A stretch of DNA of 40,429 nt. Source: Desulfuromonas sp964536375. Lineage in GTDB: Bacteria; Desulfobacterota; Desulfuromonadia; Desulfuromonadales; Desulfuromonadaceae. The notes beneath the pieces were generated by a model. That model was given only the letters and a program-made list of their open reading frames with translations, was not told the DNA's origin and made no database searches. This document shows positions 16,900 through 24,296 of this stretch, piece after piece. A program made the position numbers and the translations under genes. The DNA lies in the NCBI GenBank assembly GCA_964536375.1, contig CAZHXF010000025.1, forward strand, positions 1-40,429, given 5' to 3'. Each line of letters opens with the position of its first letter. Position 1 is the first letter of the stretch.

Positions 16900-18126
16900 T
16901 TATTGGGTGAGGTGAACTGTATTATGCCCACATTGTTTGGCGTTATACATAGATTTATCAGCGCATTTAAGCAATTCATCCACGCTGGTGCCGTGCTTGG
17001 GGAAAAAACACAGACCGATGCTGGCAGTAATAGTGATTTCAGCGTTGGATAGGTGGATCGGCTGGGTTAATGAATTTAATACCTGTTGGGCGAGATCAAT
17101 TGCCTGGTCGTCGTTGTTCACTTCGCGGAAGATGATAAGAAACTCGTCACCGCTCATGCGGGCTACGGTGTCAGTGCTACGTACACTCTGGGTCAAGCGC
17201 TCTGCAGTCACTTTGAGCAACTCATCGCCACTGGCATGACCATAGGTGTCATTTACCTGTTTGAATTTGTCTAAATCTAATAGAGCGATTACCCCACTAG
17301 CGTTATTGCGGGTGCTTTGTAATAATGATTGCTCAAGCCGGTCTTTAAACAGTTCCCGATTTGGCAAGCCAGTTAAATCATCGTGATAAGCCATGTGGTG
17401 TATTTGTTGTTGCTGATGTACTGACTCGGTGATGTTATGGGCTACGCGGATAAGTTGGGTAACCTTGCCGTCGTGATCAGTTATCGGGGTGGTGTTTACT
17501 TCGCAGATAATCTGTTTGTCACCGCTTTGAAAGAAGCGTTGCGCGTGGCTGAATTTACCAGACTCTACGGCTTTTTTCCCGGGGCAAAGATCATAGTTGT
17601 TGGGATCGAGGTTACGACAGTGGCACACGCTCTGGCAATCCCTGCCAATTACCTCCCTGAGCTTCACGTTGTACAGCTGAAGAAATGCCGGATTGACAGA
17701 TATGATACAGTAGTTTTGGGGGTCGATGATGCTGACAGCATCGCTGATGTTGTTGAGGATGGTCGATGAAAACTCATTGCTGTGCAGCAGTTCAGCTTCG
17801 CGTTTATCTATCTCTTCTGACGTTTTCAGAAAGCTGGTTATTAGGATATCTAGTTTGTTTGACACCAGATTGTATTTTTCCAAATTTAAATTTTGTCCGG
17901 GCAAGTGGCGTAGTGAAATTTGCAGCAGTTTGTCCATCTTTTTATTCATCAGCCTATGCAGTGTCAACCAGGTTATCAATACAATCAGAGTTAAGCTGGT
18001 AAACAGTGCGGCTATCATGGTGAGCAAGTCTTGCGGTAGTTGGGTGTAAAGTGTACGTGCGGGCACGCTCAGCGTCAAGCTGACCAGTATTGCCGCAGAA
18101 AGCACTATTTTGATGGGTAGCTTCAT
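16900..18126 (-). CDS. Membrane PAS-GGDEF diguanylate cyclase
   Basis: A 408-residue inner-membrane signalling protein predicted to make c-di-GMP. Two membrane helices (about 5-22 and 36-56) enclose a very short periplasmic loop, then a coiled linker, a PAS domain (about 119-235) and a GGDEF domain (about 245-405). The active-site loop is SGDEF (325-329), a tolerated variant, and an RSTD inhibitory I-site (316-319) lies five residues before it, so both synthesis and product inhibition are plausible. The PAS domain contains an unusual cysteine cluster (Cys164, 168, 170, 181, ending CPGKKA), possibly a redox or metal sensor. The PilZ protein at 37.4 kb is a potential effector. Confidence 0.92.
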   Translation of the reverse strand: MKLPIKIVLSAAILVSLTLSVPARTLYTQLPQDLLTMIAALFTSLTLIVLITWLTLHRLMNKKMDKLLQISLRHLPGQNLNLEKYNLVSNKLDILITSFLKTSEEIDKREAELLHSNEFSSTILNNISDAVSIIDPQNYCIISVNPAFLQLYNVKLREVIGRDCQSVCHCRNLDPNNYDLCPGKKAVESGKFSHAQRFFQSGDKQIICEVNTTPITDHDGKVTQLIRVAHNITESVHQQQQIHHMAYHDDLTGLPNRELFKDRLEQSLLQSTRNNASGVIALLDLDKFKQVNDTYGHASGDELLKVTAERLTQSVRSTDTVARMSGDEFLIIFREVNNDDQAIDLAQQVLNSLTQPIHLSNAEITITASIGLCFFPKHGTSVDELLKCADKSMYNAKQCGHNTVHLTQ

Positions 18127-18454
18127 CTGCTCCTGTTGCCCACAGCGATAACACGGGATTTATTGCAGTTTATTTTTACCTTATTGATAGTAAAACATTA
18201 CTGATAAATAATTTCAAGCAAACAGATGAATTATAATTGTACAGATGTTGGTCAATAATAGATGAGGACAAAGATTAATGGCTGGCTGGGTATGTCGTGC
18301 TATTTACCTAGTGGTTATTTGGCTGCGGACGACGTAACTTATGCATGTGCTGCGATATGATTTATGATTTTTATGAACTATTCGCTGATATTGCTGTGGC
18401 ATGTGCTAGTGTGGCTATTTATTTTCCTGATGCCTTGTTGCGGAGTTTAAATAG
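18127..18454. other. Intergenic region between GGDEF gene and S4 gene
   Basis: A 328-base A/T-rich gap between divergent genes. Besides the 19-codon ORF reported separately I see no hairpin terminator, tRNA or clear promoter here. It must hold the start of the PAS-GGDEF transcript on the minus strand. Confidence 0.6.
18278..18337 (+). CDS. Possible 19-residue hydrophobic peptide
   Basis: ATG at 18278 follows GAGGA (18264-18268) at nine bases and opens a short frame MAGWVCRAIYLVVIWLRTT ending at TAA 18335. The peptide would be a single short membrane-inserted helix with basic ends, like known bacterial microproteins. A frame this short can occur by chance, and there is no comparison to support it, so confidence is low. 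Confidence 0.25.
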   Translation: MAGWVCRAIYLVVIWLRTT

Positions 18455-18685
18455 ATGAAAGTTGTCGAAATAACATGTGAGCCCGTCGAATTATATAAGA
18501 TTTTAAAGTTTGAAGGTCTGGTCTCAAGTGGAGGAGAAGCAAAAGTTGTTATTGCTGATGGTCAGGTGCAGGTAAATGGGAAAATTGAAACACAAAAGCG
18601 CAAAAAAATTGTCTCAGGAGATATCGTCGAATTTGGCAACGAGCGCATTAGTGTTCAACTGAAGGTTGTAGCAGGTCAATCTTAG
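18455..18685 (+). CDS. Small S4-domain RNA-binding protein (YbcJ-like)
   Basis: A 76-residue protein consisting of a single S4 RNA-binding domain: LYKILKFEGLVSSGGEAK is the first helix-turn and VQVNGKIETQKRKKI the strand-loop that contacts RNA, with the basic RKK patch. This resembles E. coli YbcJ and related RNA-binding modules; the RNA partner is not known. GGAG (18442-18445) lies nine bases before the ATG. Confidence 0.88.
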   Translation: MKVVEITCEPVELYKILKFEGLVSSGGEAKVVIADGQVQVNGKIETQKRKKIVSGDIVEFGNERISVQLKVVAGQS

Positions 18686-18777
18686 GCAGGGTCTGCCACT
18701 CTCGTTATTGTCATATTTGTTGTGGTGGCGCAGAAGCCAGTATTGTGACTCTGATAGTGGTTGGCGGAGAAGTTGTT

Positions 18778-19641
18778 ATGACAGCAGAGAAAAATAGATT
18801 TGTATATTCAATCTTCTGGAACTGTGGATTGATTATCGTTGGGTCACTGATCCAGGCGATTGCCCTTAAGTCAGTTGCGATTCCCCACCAGTTTGTCCCC
18901 GGCGGGTTGTTCGGTGTAGCTTCTTGGTTGTATTACATTACCGGCTGGTTCAACCCGGGGGTCTTGTATCTTTTGTTCAATATCCCCCTGTTTGTTCTTG
19001 GCTACAGGCTTATTTCTCGCCGTTTTCTGGGTTATAGTGCATTGGCCATGGTGGCTTTGACAATCTTCTACCAGTTGGTAGATTTTCAATTCAGCATTGG
19101 CAACCAATTATATTCAGCGCTGGTTTTTGGGGTGCTACTTGGTGCTGGTGCAGGGATGGTGTTGCGATCTCTTGGCTCCAACGGTGGTCTTGATGTCATT
19201 GCGGTTGTTCTTTCCCAGAAATATAATATTGGCATTGGTAAGGTTTATTTTTGTTTTAACCTGATCCTTTTTTCTCTGAGTTTTGCCAGTTTTGATAATG
19301 ATTTGGTTATAGCTTCAATGATTTCGGTCTTTGTCTGTTCGGTTACTGTAGATTACTGTCTGTCGATGTTCAGTCAGAGAAAGATGGTCTTTATTGTCTC
19401 GGAAAAACCAGAGGAGATTGCCGCTAGCGTAATGACCCACCTGAAGATTGGTACGACTATGTTGCCCGCGATTGGAGCCTATAAAAAACAGCCGCGTACC
19501 GTGTTGATGGTGGTGATAAACAATATTCAGCTGAAGCGGCTGGAAGAGATAGTTTTTACCGCCGATGATTATGCGTTGTTTATTGTTGAGAATACTTTTA
19601 ATGTGCTCGGCTCGACTTTCTCAAGGCGTAAAATATATTAA
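18778..19641 (+). CDS. YitT-family membrane protein (DUF161-DUF2179)
   Basis: A 287-residue inner-membrane protein with about five to six hydrophobic helices in the first 200 residues (YitT/DUF161) and a C-terminal soluble DUF2179 domain (about 205-285, MVFIVSEKPEEIAASVMTH). The family is widespread and its transport substrate or function is unknown. The conserved FVPGGLFGVA and GSNGGLDVIAV segments are present. GGAGA at 18766-18770 supports ATG 18778; an upstream in-frame start at 18745 lacks a site. The MarR regulator follows in the same direction. Confidence 0.9.
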   Translation: MTAEKNRFVYSIFWNCGLIIVGSLIQAIALKSVAIPHQFVPGGLFGVASWLYYITGWFNPGVLYLLFNIPLFVLGYRLISRRFLGYSALAMVALTIFYQLVDFQFSIGNQLYSALVFGVLLGAGAGMVLRSLGSNGGLDVIAVVLSQKYNIGIGKVYFCFNLILFSLSFASFDNDLVIASMISVFVCSVTVDYCLSMFSQRKMVFIVSEKPEEIAASVMTHLKIGTTMLPAIGAYKKQPRTVLMVVINNIQLKRLEEIVFTADDYALFIVENTFNVLGSTFSRRKIY

Positions 19642-19739
19642 AGAATAGCTAAACCGAGTAAACAGCAGATGGTACTTGTCAGATATGCTTTGTGCTTCTA
19701 TGCTACCGACAATTTAACAATTCTTTCTATGAGGCTGCT

Positions 19740-20282
19740 GTGCAGGACTTTGTTCCAGATAAAAATACCATTATCAATTCAGAAGTTGCGCAGGCAAGCT
19801 ATGATCTGCGGATTTTGCAAGCGTTGCGGCGGATTATTCGTGCTGTTGATATTCATTCGCGCCGCTTGTCAACGCAACATAAAATTACCGGTCCTCAGTT
19901 GGCCTGTCTGCTTACGATAAAAGAGCATAGCCCCTTAACTAGTGCTAACCTTGCTAAGAAGGTTTATTTAAGTCCCAGTACGGTGGTAGGTATTATTGAC
20001 CGCCTGGAAGATAAAAAGTTAGTTGAGAGAAAACGTGACAGCAAGGACCGCCGTCAGGTTTATATTTACATCACAAAAGCGGGCAGGGTATTGATTGCCG
20101 CGGCACCGTCGCTATTACAAGATACTTTGTCGACGTCCCTTATAGAGCTGCCAGAAATTGAACAGGTTGTGATTACCTCATCCTTGGAAAAACTGGTCGA
20201 TCTAATGGAAGCCCGCCATATTGATGCTGCCCCACTGTTAGAAACTGGCTCTATCTCAGCAGAAAAGTCCCCGGAGAAGTAA
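19740..20282 (+). CDS. MarR-family transcriptional regulator
   Basis: A winged-helix regulator of about 180 residues. The recognition region LAKKVYLSPSTVVGIIDRLEDKKLVER (about 85-111) and the wing RDSKDRRQVYIYITKAG are typical of MarR. Dimerisation helices flank it. The start is uncertain: GTG at 19740 has GAGG at 19731-19734, while an in-frame GTG at 19692 would add 16 residues without a site. It ends 28 bases before the -35 box of the ablA promoter, so control of ablA-ablB by it is a reasonable guess, but its ligand and operator are unknown. Confidence 0.88.
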   Translation: MQDFVPDKNTIINSEVAQASYDLRILQALRRIIRAVDIHSRRLSTQHKITGPQLACLLTIKEHSPLTSANLAKKVYLSPSTVVGIIDRLEDKKLVERKRDSKDRRQVYIYITKAGRVLIAAAPSLLQDTLSTSLIELPEIEQVVITSSLEKLVDLMEARHIDAAPLLETGSISAEKSPEK

Positions 20283-20310
20283 TCCTATCGTGACAATTTC
20301 TCTGCATTTC

Positions 20311-20339
20311 TTGACAGTATTGATGCTTTTTGCTATAAC
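20311..20339 (+). promoter_or_regulatory. Near-consensus promoter upstream of ablA
   Basis: TTGACA (20311-20316), 17-base spacer, TATAAC (20334-20339) preceded by TGC, an extended -10. Start of transcription would be near 20346, which leaves an untranslated leader of about 250 bases before ablA. Confidence 0.8.
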
Positions 20340-20345
20340 CATTCG

Positions 20346-20596
20346 TGTTGAAACTATTTCTTTTAAGAACAATTAGTCTAGTAACCTTTCTTGTGCAACA
20401 ATATGGATTATTTAATGAGTCACCTTGGGGTTGTCTGCCTGAGGACTTGTCACCATATTACCGTATTATCAAAACCGCAATTTCACGACAATATATAACT
20501 TTTAATACCCAAGCATTATTTCTGTTTCCGCATTCGCATATGCGTTTTGTGTTTGCCTTGTGTGGGAGATTTGAGGAGCTGTAACATACTTAACTT
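20346..20596 (+). other. Long structured leader of ablA
   Basis: This gap has no recognisable gene. It contains nested complementarity: AATATGG (20400-20406) pairs with CCATATT (20453-20459), enclosing CCTTGGG (20423-20429) that can pair with CCTGAGG (20438-20444). A GAGGAG (20573-20578) sits 18 bases before the ablA ATG, too far for normal use, and an in-frame TAA at 20591 rules out an earlier start. A 79-codon GTG-initiated frame (20345-20584) spans most of it and ends at that GAGGAG, but its composition does not look like a real protein. I do not recognise a known riboswitch class. Confidence 0.5.
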
Positions 20597-21913
20597 ATGA
20601 GCATTTATTCAAGCGGACAACAAAAAATTGCTGAACATTTAAGTCATGCCGATGAGGTTGCTTTATCTAAATGGACCGATTGGCATTGGCAGCTGAAACA
20701 TTCTATTACCAAGATTGCAACATTTGAGAAATTGCTCGGAGTCAGTTTTGAGGAGCATGAGCGCAACGAGATAGAATTGACTCTGGATAAATTTCCTCTT
20801 TCAATTACTCCGTACTATCTTTCCCTTATCAATCGCAGTAATTTTCGCAACGACCCAGTGTTTCGTCAGGCTTTTCCAGATCCGCAGGAGTTGGAGATTG
20901 ATAAATGTGATATGGCCGATCCGCTGGCTGAAGACCGTGACAGCCCGGCTCCCGGCATTACTCATCGTTATCCTGACCGGGTGTTGTTCCACATCAGCAA
21001 TGTGTGTGGCATGTATTGCCGCCATTGTACCCGTAAACGCAAGGTCGGCGATGTTAACTCAATTCCCGATCGCGAACAGATTAAGCTGGGGATAGATTAC
21101 ATCCGTGCCACTCCCGAAGTGCGGGATGTTCTCCTTTCCGGTGGTGATCCGCTGATGCTCAACGATGCTTATCTCGATTGGATCCTAACTGAACTGCGCC
21201 AGATTGAGCATGTGCAAGTGATCCGTATTGGTTCACGAATGCCGGTGGTGCTTCCGTATCGGATCACAGATGACCTGGTTGATATGCTGAAAAAGCATCA
21301 GCCGCTGTGGTTGAATACCCATTTTAACCATCCGCGTGAGATAACCACCTCTTCCAAAAAAGCTCTGCGCAAATTAGCCGACGCAGGGATCCCGTTGGGT
21401 AATCAGTCGGTTCTGCTCGCTGGTATTAACGATTGTCCGCGGATTATTAAATCTCTAGTTCACAAGCTGGTGGCTAACCGGGTTCGTCCTTACTATCTCT
21501 ACCAATGTGATCTTTCAGAAGGTCTGTCTCATTTTCGTACCCCAGTAGGTAAGGGGATAGAAATCATGGAAAGTCTGATTGGTCATACCAGTGGATTTGC
21601 CGTGCCGACCTTCGTTATAGATGCTCCTGGTGGTGGTGGCAAGATTCCTCTGACACCCAATTACTTGATTTCACTATCTACTAATAAAGTGGTGTTACGC
21701 AACTACGAAGGGGTTATTGCAACCTATCAGGAACCGGATAGCTATAAACAGAATTTCTGCGATCGCAACTGTAGCGAGTGTCAGTTGGAGTTGACCTTGG
21801 AAGAGGGCGAAGAAATTGATGCTACAGGGATTGAAAAGTTGTTGGCGGACAGCGATGAAACCATCAGCCTAACCCCTGTCGATACCTTACGCATGGTGCG
21901 CAGAAATGAGTAG
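20597..21913 (+). CDS. ablA: Lysine 2,3-aminomutase AblA/KamA (paralogue 2)
   Basis: Converts L-lysine to beta-lysine by a radical SAM/PLP mechanism. The cluster motif is CGMYCRHC (Cys137, 141, 144) followed by TRKR with the carboxylate-binding arginine; the PLP lysine is Lys349 in PGGGGKIP. Both lysine-recognising carboxylates of characterised KamA are present (Asp305 in CDLS, Asp342 in IDAPGG). The C-terminal Cys cluster FCDRNCSEC (388-395) corresponds to the zinc-binding tail. At 438 residues it matches bacterial KamA. Its last bases overlap the ablB start by eight, so the two are translationally coupled. Product: substrate for the acetyltransferase, giving the compatible solute N-epsilon-acetyl-beta-lysine. 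Confidence 0.95.
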   Translation: MSIYSSGQQKIAEHLSHADEVALSKWTDWHWQLKHSITKIATFEKLLGVSFEEHERNEIELTLDKFPLSITPYYLSLINRSNFRNDPVFRQAFPDPQELEIDKCDMADPLAEDRDSPAPGITHRYPDRVLFHISNVCGMYCRHCTRKRKVGDVNSIPDREQIKLGIDYIRATPEVRDVLLSGGDPLMLNDAYLDWILTELRQIEHVQVIRIGSRMPVVLPYRITDDLVDMLKKHQPLWLNTHFNHPREITTSSKKALRKLADAGIPLGNQSVLLAGINDCPRIIKSLVHKLVANRVRPYYLYQCDLSEGLSHFRTPVGKGIEIMESLIGHTSGFAVPTFVIDAPGGGGKIPLTPNYLISLSTNKVVLRNYEGVIATYQEPDSYKQNFCDRNCSECQLELTLEEGEEIDATGIEKLLADSDETISLTPVDTLRMVRRNE

Positions 21914-22763
21914 CGATCTGATTGAAAAATTAGGCAGCTCGGTAGTTCATCACGGTCAAGCAAATGATCGGGTTTATCTGATGAAATTAGCTGCGGCAGA
22001 TTTGCCGGAAATTATCTCCAATATTGACAGCTTAGTTGCTGAGCATAATTACTCGAAAGCCTTTGTCAAAATACCTGGTTGCTTACAAGGTCTGTTCGAA
22101 GAAGGTGGTTATCGTGTTGAGGCACAGGTGCCGGACCTTTTTCAAGACACAGAAGATGGGCAAGCCGCCGACGATGGGTTGTTCATGGCGCGTTACTATC
22201 AGGAAGAGCGTATGATTGACGGTGATGCCGAATTGGTGCAAAAAGTAATTGATGCGGCGGGGGAAAAAGCTGCCGAGCACCATGAGGTAAAGCTACCCGA
22301 GGTTTGTGAACTGCGTCTGGCTAGCCCCAAGCACTGCAATGAAATGGCCGAACTTTACCGGCAAACATTTGCCAGTTACCCCTTTCCCATTCACGACCCG
22401 GAATATTTATCGGCAACCATGGCGACAAACGTCCTCTATGCCGGTATCTGGACCGACTCTAAATTGCTGGCATTAGCGTCAGCAGAGATCGATCACCACA
22501 ACGGCAATGCCGAGATGACCGATTTTGCTACCGACCCAGAGTGGCGGGGTAACGGTTTAGCCTCTTTGTTGCTCCAGCATTTGGAAAAAGAACTGCTACC
22601 GCTGGACATCAAGACCGGTTACACCATTGCCCGCGCGCCTTCATACGGCATGAATATATGCTTTGCCCAAAACGGTTATCAGTTTAGTGGCACTCTGGTG
22701 AATAATACCCAAATCAGCGGCAGTCTTGAGAGTATGAACGTCTGGCACAAGGATTTACGTTAG
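21906..22763 (+). CDS. ablB: Beta-lysine N6-acetyltransferase AblB
   Basis: A GNAT acetyltransferase of 285 residues that acetylates beta-lysine made by AblA; the product is an osmolyte in methanogens and some bacteria. The C-terminal GNAT core (about 145-280) has DFATDPEWRGNGLASLLLQHLEK, where WRGNGLA is the acetyl-CoA pyrophosphate loop; the N-terminal 130 residues (RVYLMKLAAADLPEII) are a family-specific domain. Its ATG lies inside the end of ablA (8-bp overlap). Assignment rests on this overlap and the GNAT motif plus known ablAB pairing. Confidence 0.93.
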   Translation: MSSDLIEKLGSSVVHHGQANDRVYLMKLAAADLPEIISNIDSLVAEHNYSKAFVKIPGCLQGLFEEGGYRVEAQVPDLFQDTEDGQAADDGLFMARYYQEERMIDGDAELVQKVIDAAGEKAAEHHEVKLPEVCELRLASPKHCNEMAELYRQTFASYPFPIHDPEYLSATMATNVLYAGIWTDSKLLALASAEIDHHNGNAEMTDFATDPEWRGNGLASLLLQHLEKELLPLDIKTGYTIARAPSYGMNICFAQNGYQFSGTLVNNTQISGSLESMNVWHKDLR

Positions 22764-22822
22764 ACCCAGTAAACTGCAAGCCAATCGGTAATCTGCTGAT
22801 TTACTAAAAAGGAATATATAAA

Positions 22823-23893
22823 ATGGAATGGAAAGAACAGCTACACCAATTTGTTAACAGCATTGAGCGCCTCGAGCACTATGTCCAGTTAACTTCTGAG
22901 GAGAGGGCTGTCCTAGAAAACAACCGCACCACTTGGGGCACGACACCACACTTTGCGGCTTTGATGGATCGTGATGATCCAAATTGCCCGATACGCAAGC
23001 AGGTTATCCCCTCAGCACTGGAGCAGCAGAATCGTTACGGAATGGATGACTATCTGCTGTGGAAGGAAAACCGGCAAACTGACGAAGTGCGTCCTGATAG
23101 CATTGCCCGCCAGTATAAGGATCGGGTGGCATTTACCGTGACTCAGGTCTGCGGGATCTATTGTCGTCACTGTTTCCGCAAAGAACTGGTGGTTGATGGC
23201 GATCTGAAGCTGGATTTTAACGTAGATGAGGGGTTGCGCTGGTTGGCTGAGCACCCTGAAGTGCGCGATGTATTAGTCACCGGAGGCGATCCTTTTTTGC
23301 TGGCCGACGATAAAATCGAATATATTATCCGCAAACTGCGCGAGTTACCACATGTAGAAATGATCCGTTTTGGGACTCGCACCCCGATTGTGTTGCCGCA
23401 ACGGATAGATGCCGGGTTGAAAAAGGTGCTTGGTGTTTATCATAAGGTGCCAATCTGGATCAACACTCAGTGTAACCATCCCAAGGAGCTTAGCGAGGAA
23501 ACTGCCAAGGCTGTTTTTGATCTGTTGAGCTGCGGCGTCAATGTTGGTAATCAAGCGGTATTGCTCAAAGGGATCAACGATGATGTCGAAACCTTCCGCG
23601 CGTTGCACCAGAAGTTGCTGTCGGTACGGATAAAACCTTATTATGTTTTTTATTGCGAGGCCGCTCCTGGCATCGATCACTTTCGCACCCCGGTCGAAAA
23701 GGGCGCCGAGCTAATTCGCGATGCCTTGCGCGGTCATACTACTGGATTAGCGCAGCCTATGTATGTGGTGGCTACCAATATTGGAAAAATCCCGCTGATG
23801 CCTGACTATTACATCAAGGGCAAAAACGAGAAGGAATACTGTCTGCAGAATCACCGGGGGGAACAGACCCATATCCCCAATATCCCTGAGTAA
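22823..23893 (+). CDS. KamA-family aminomutase with altered substrate site (paralogue 3)
   Basis: A 356-residue radical SAM/PLP protein related to KamA. The cluster motif CGIYCRHC (Cys110, 114, 117) and the following carboxylate arginine (CFR) are intact, and Lys322 in IGKIP is at the PLP position. However, the lysine-recognising Asp of KamA is Glu279 (CEAAPG), the second Asp is replaced (VVATN, no Asp), and the PGGGGK loop is two residues shorter. The C-terminal zinc cysteines are missing. This suggests a different amino-acid substrate from AblA. AAAGGA precedes the ATG, 60 bases after ablB, so it is probably in the ablAB transcript. It could be a glutamate- or other amino-acid 2,3-aminomutase; the acidic Glu279 does not fit the lysine found in glutamate mutases. 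Confidence 0.85.
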   Translation: MEWKEQLHQFVNSIERLEHYVQLTSEERAVLENNRTTWGTTPHFAALMDRDDPNCPIRKQVIPSALEQQNRYGMDDYLLWKENRQTDEVRPDSIARQYKDRVAFTVTQVCGIYCRHCFRKELVVDGDLKLDFNVDEGLRWLAEHPEVRDVLVTGGDPFLLADDKIEYIIRKLRELPHVEMIRFGTRTPIVLPQRIDAGLKKVLGVYHKVPIWINTQCNHPKELSEETAKAVFDLLSCGVNVGNQAVLLKGINDDVETFRALHQKLLSVRIKPYYVFYCEAAPGIDHFRTPVEKGAELIRDALRGHTTGLAQPMYVVATNIGKIPLMPDYYIKGKNEKEYCLQNHRGEQTHIPNIPE

Positions 23894-23912
23894 TTTATAC
23901 TGATTCTATATA

Positions 23913-23966
23913 AAAACGATATTGTCACAGCGGATTATTAATATCCTCCTGTGGCAATATCGTTTT
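23913..23966. terminator. Large bidirectional terminator hairpin
   Basis: AAAACGATATTGTCACAG (23913-23930) pairs with CTGTGGCAATATCGTTTT (23949-23966) at 17 of 18 positions; the loop GGAT...ATCC adds a small inner stem. The A-run on one side and T-run on the other let it end transcripts from both directions, that is the abl operon (+) and the Hsp70 operon (-). Confidence 0.9.
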
Positions 23967-23992
23967 GTCGTTAGTTCTATGCTGTCCGCAGG

Positions 23993-24283
23993 TTACATGT
24001 GCTCACCCAGCAAAATGGTGAACAACGGGGCTATGGCGGCAATAGTATAGCGCGGATGCTCAAAGTGATCTAAGCAGCATTTTTGCAGGCGTGCAAAATC
24101 TTTCGGGTCATATTTGTTGCCTTTGGGGTCTTTCCAGCGTTTGCGAAAAAAACGGACTATTTCTTTGTTGTTGATTTGACACTGAATAAAAATAATCTCG
24201 TTGTCTTCATTTTCCCAAGTGATTTTAACGTTATATTCGGTGCCCAACCAGTTAACGGTTTGGCTCATATTTTCTCTGGTCAT
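23993..24283 (-). CDS. Unknown 96-residue protein at end of Hsp70 operon
   Basis: A small soluble basic protein that I do not recognise. Visible features are alternating strands at the N-terminus (VNWLGTEYNVKITWENEDNEIIFIQCQ), a basic segment (VRFFRKRWKDPKGNKYD), and a hydrophobic C-terminal helix (YTIAAIAPLFTILLGEHM). GAGGA lies eight bases before ATG 24283, and it starts 13 bases after the second Hsp70 stop codon, so it is the last gene of that operon. No function is assigned. Confidence 0.75.
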   Translation of the reverse strand: MTRENMSQTVNWLGTEYNVKITWENEDNEIIFIQCQINNKEIVRFFRKRWKDPKGNKYDPKDFARLQKCCLDHFEHPRYTIAAIAPLFTILLGEHM

Positions 24284-24296
24284 GATAGCTTTCCTC

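Noticed and set aside
20345..20584. 79-codon frame in the ablA leader as a gene
   Set aside because: GTG start sits at the predicted transcript start with no ribosome site, and the composition looks non-coding; reported only as leader sequence.
20346..20596. Lysine or c-di-AMP riboswitch before ablA
   Set aside because: I looked for the lysine-riboswitch core and for the ydaO-type core and could not match either; only unspecific nested stems are seen.
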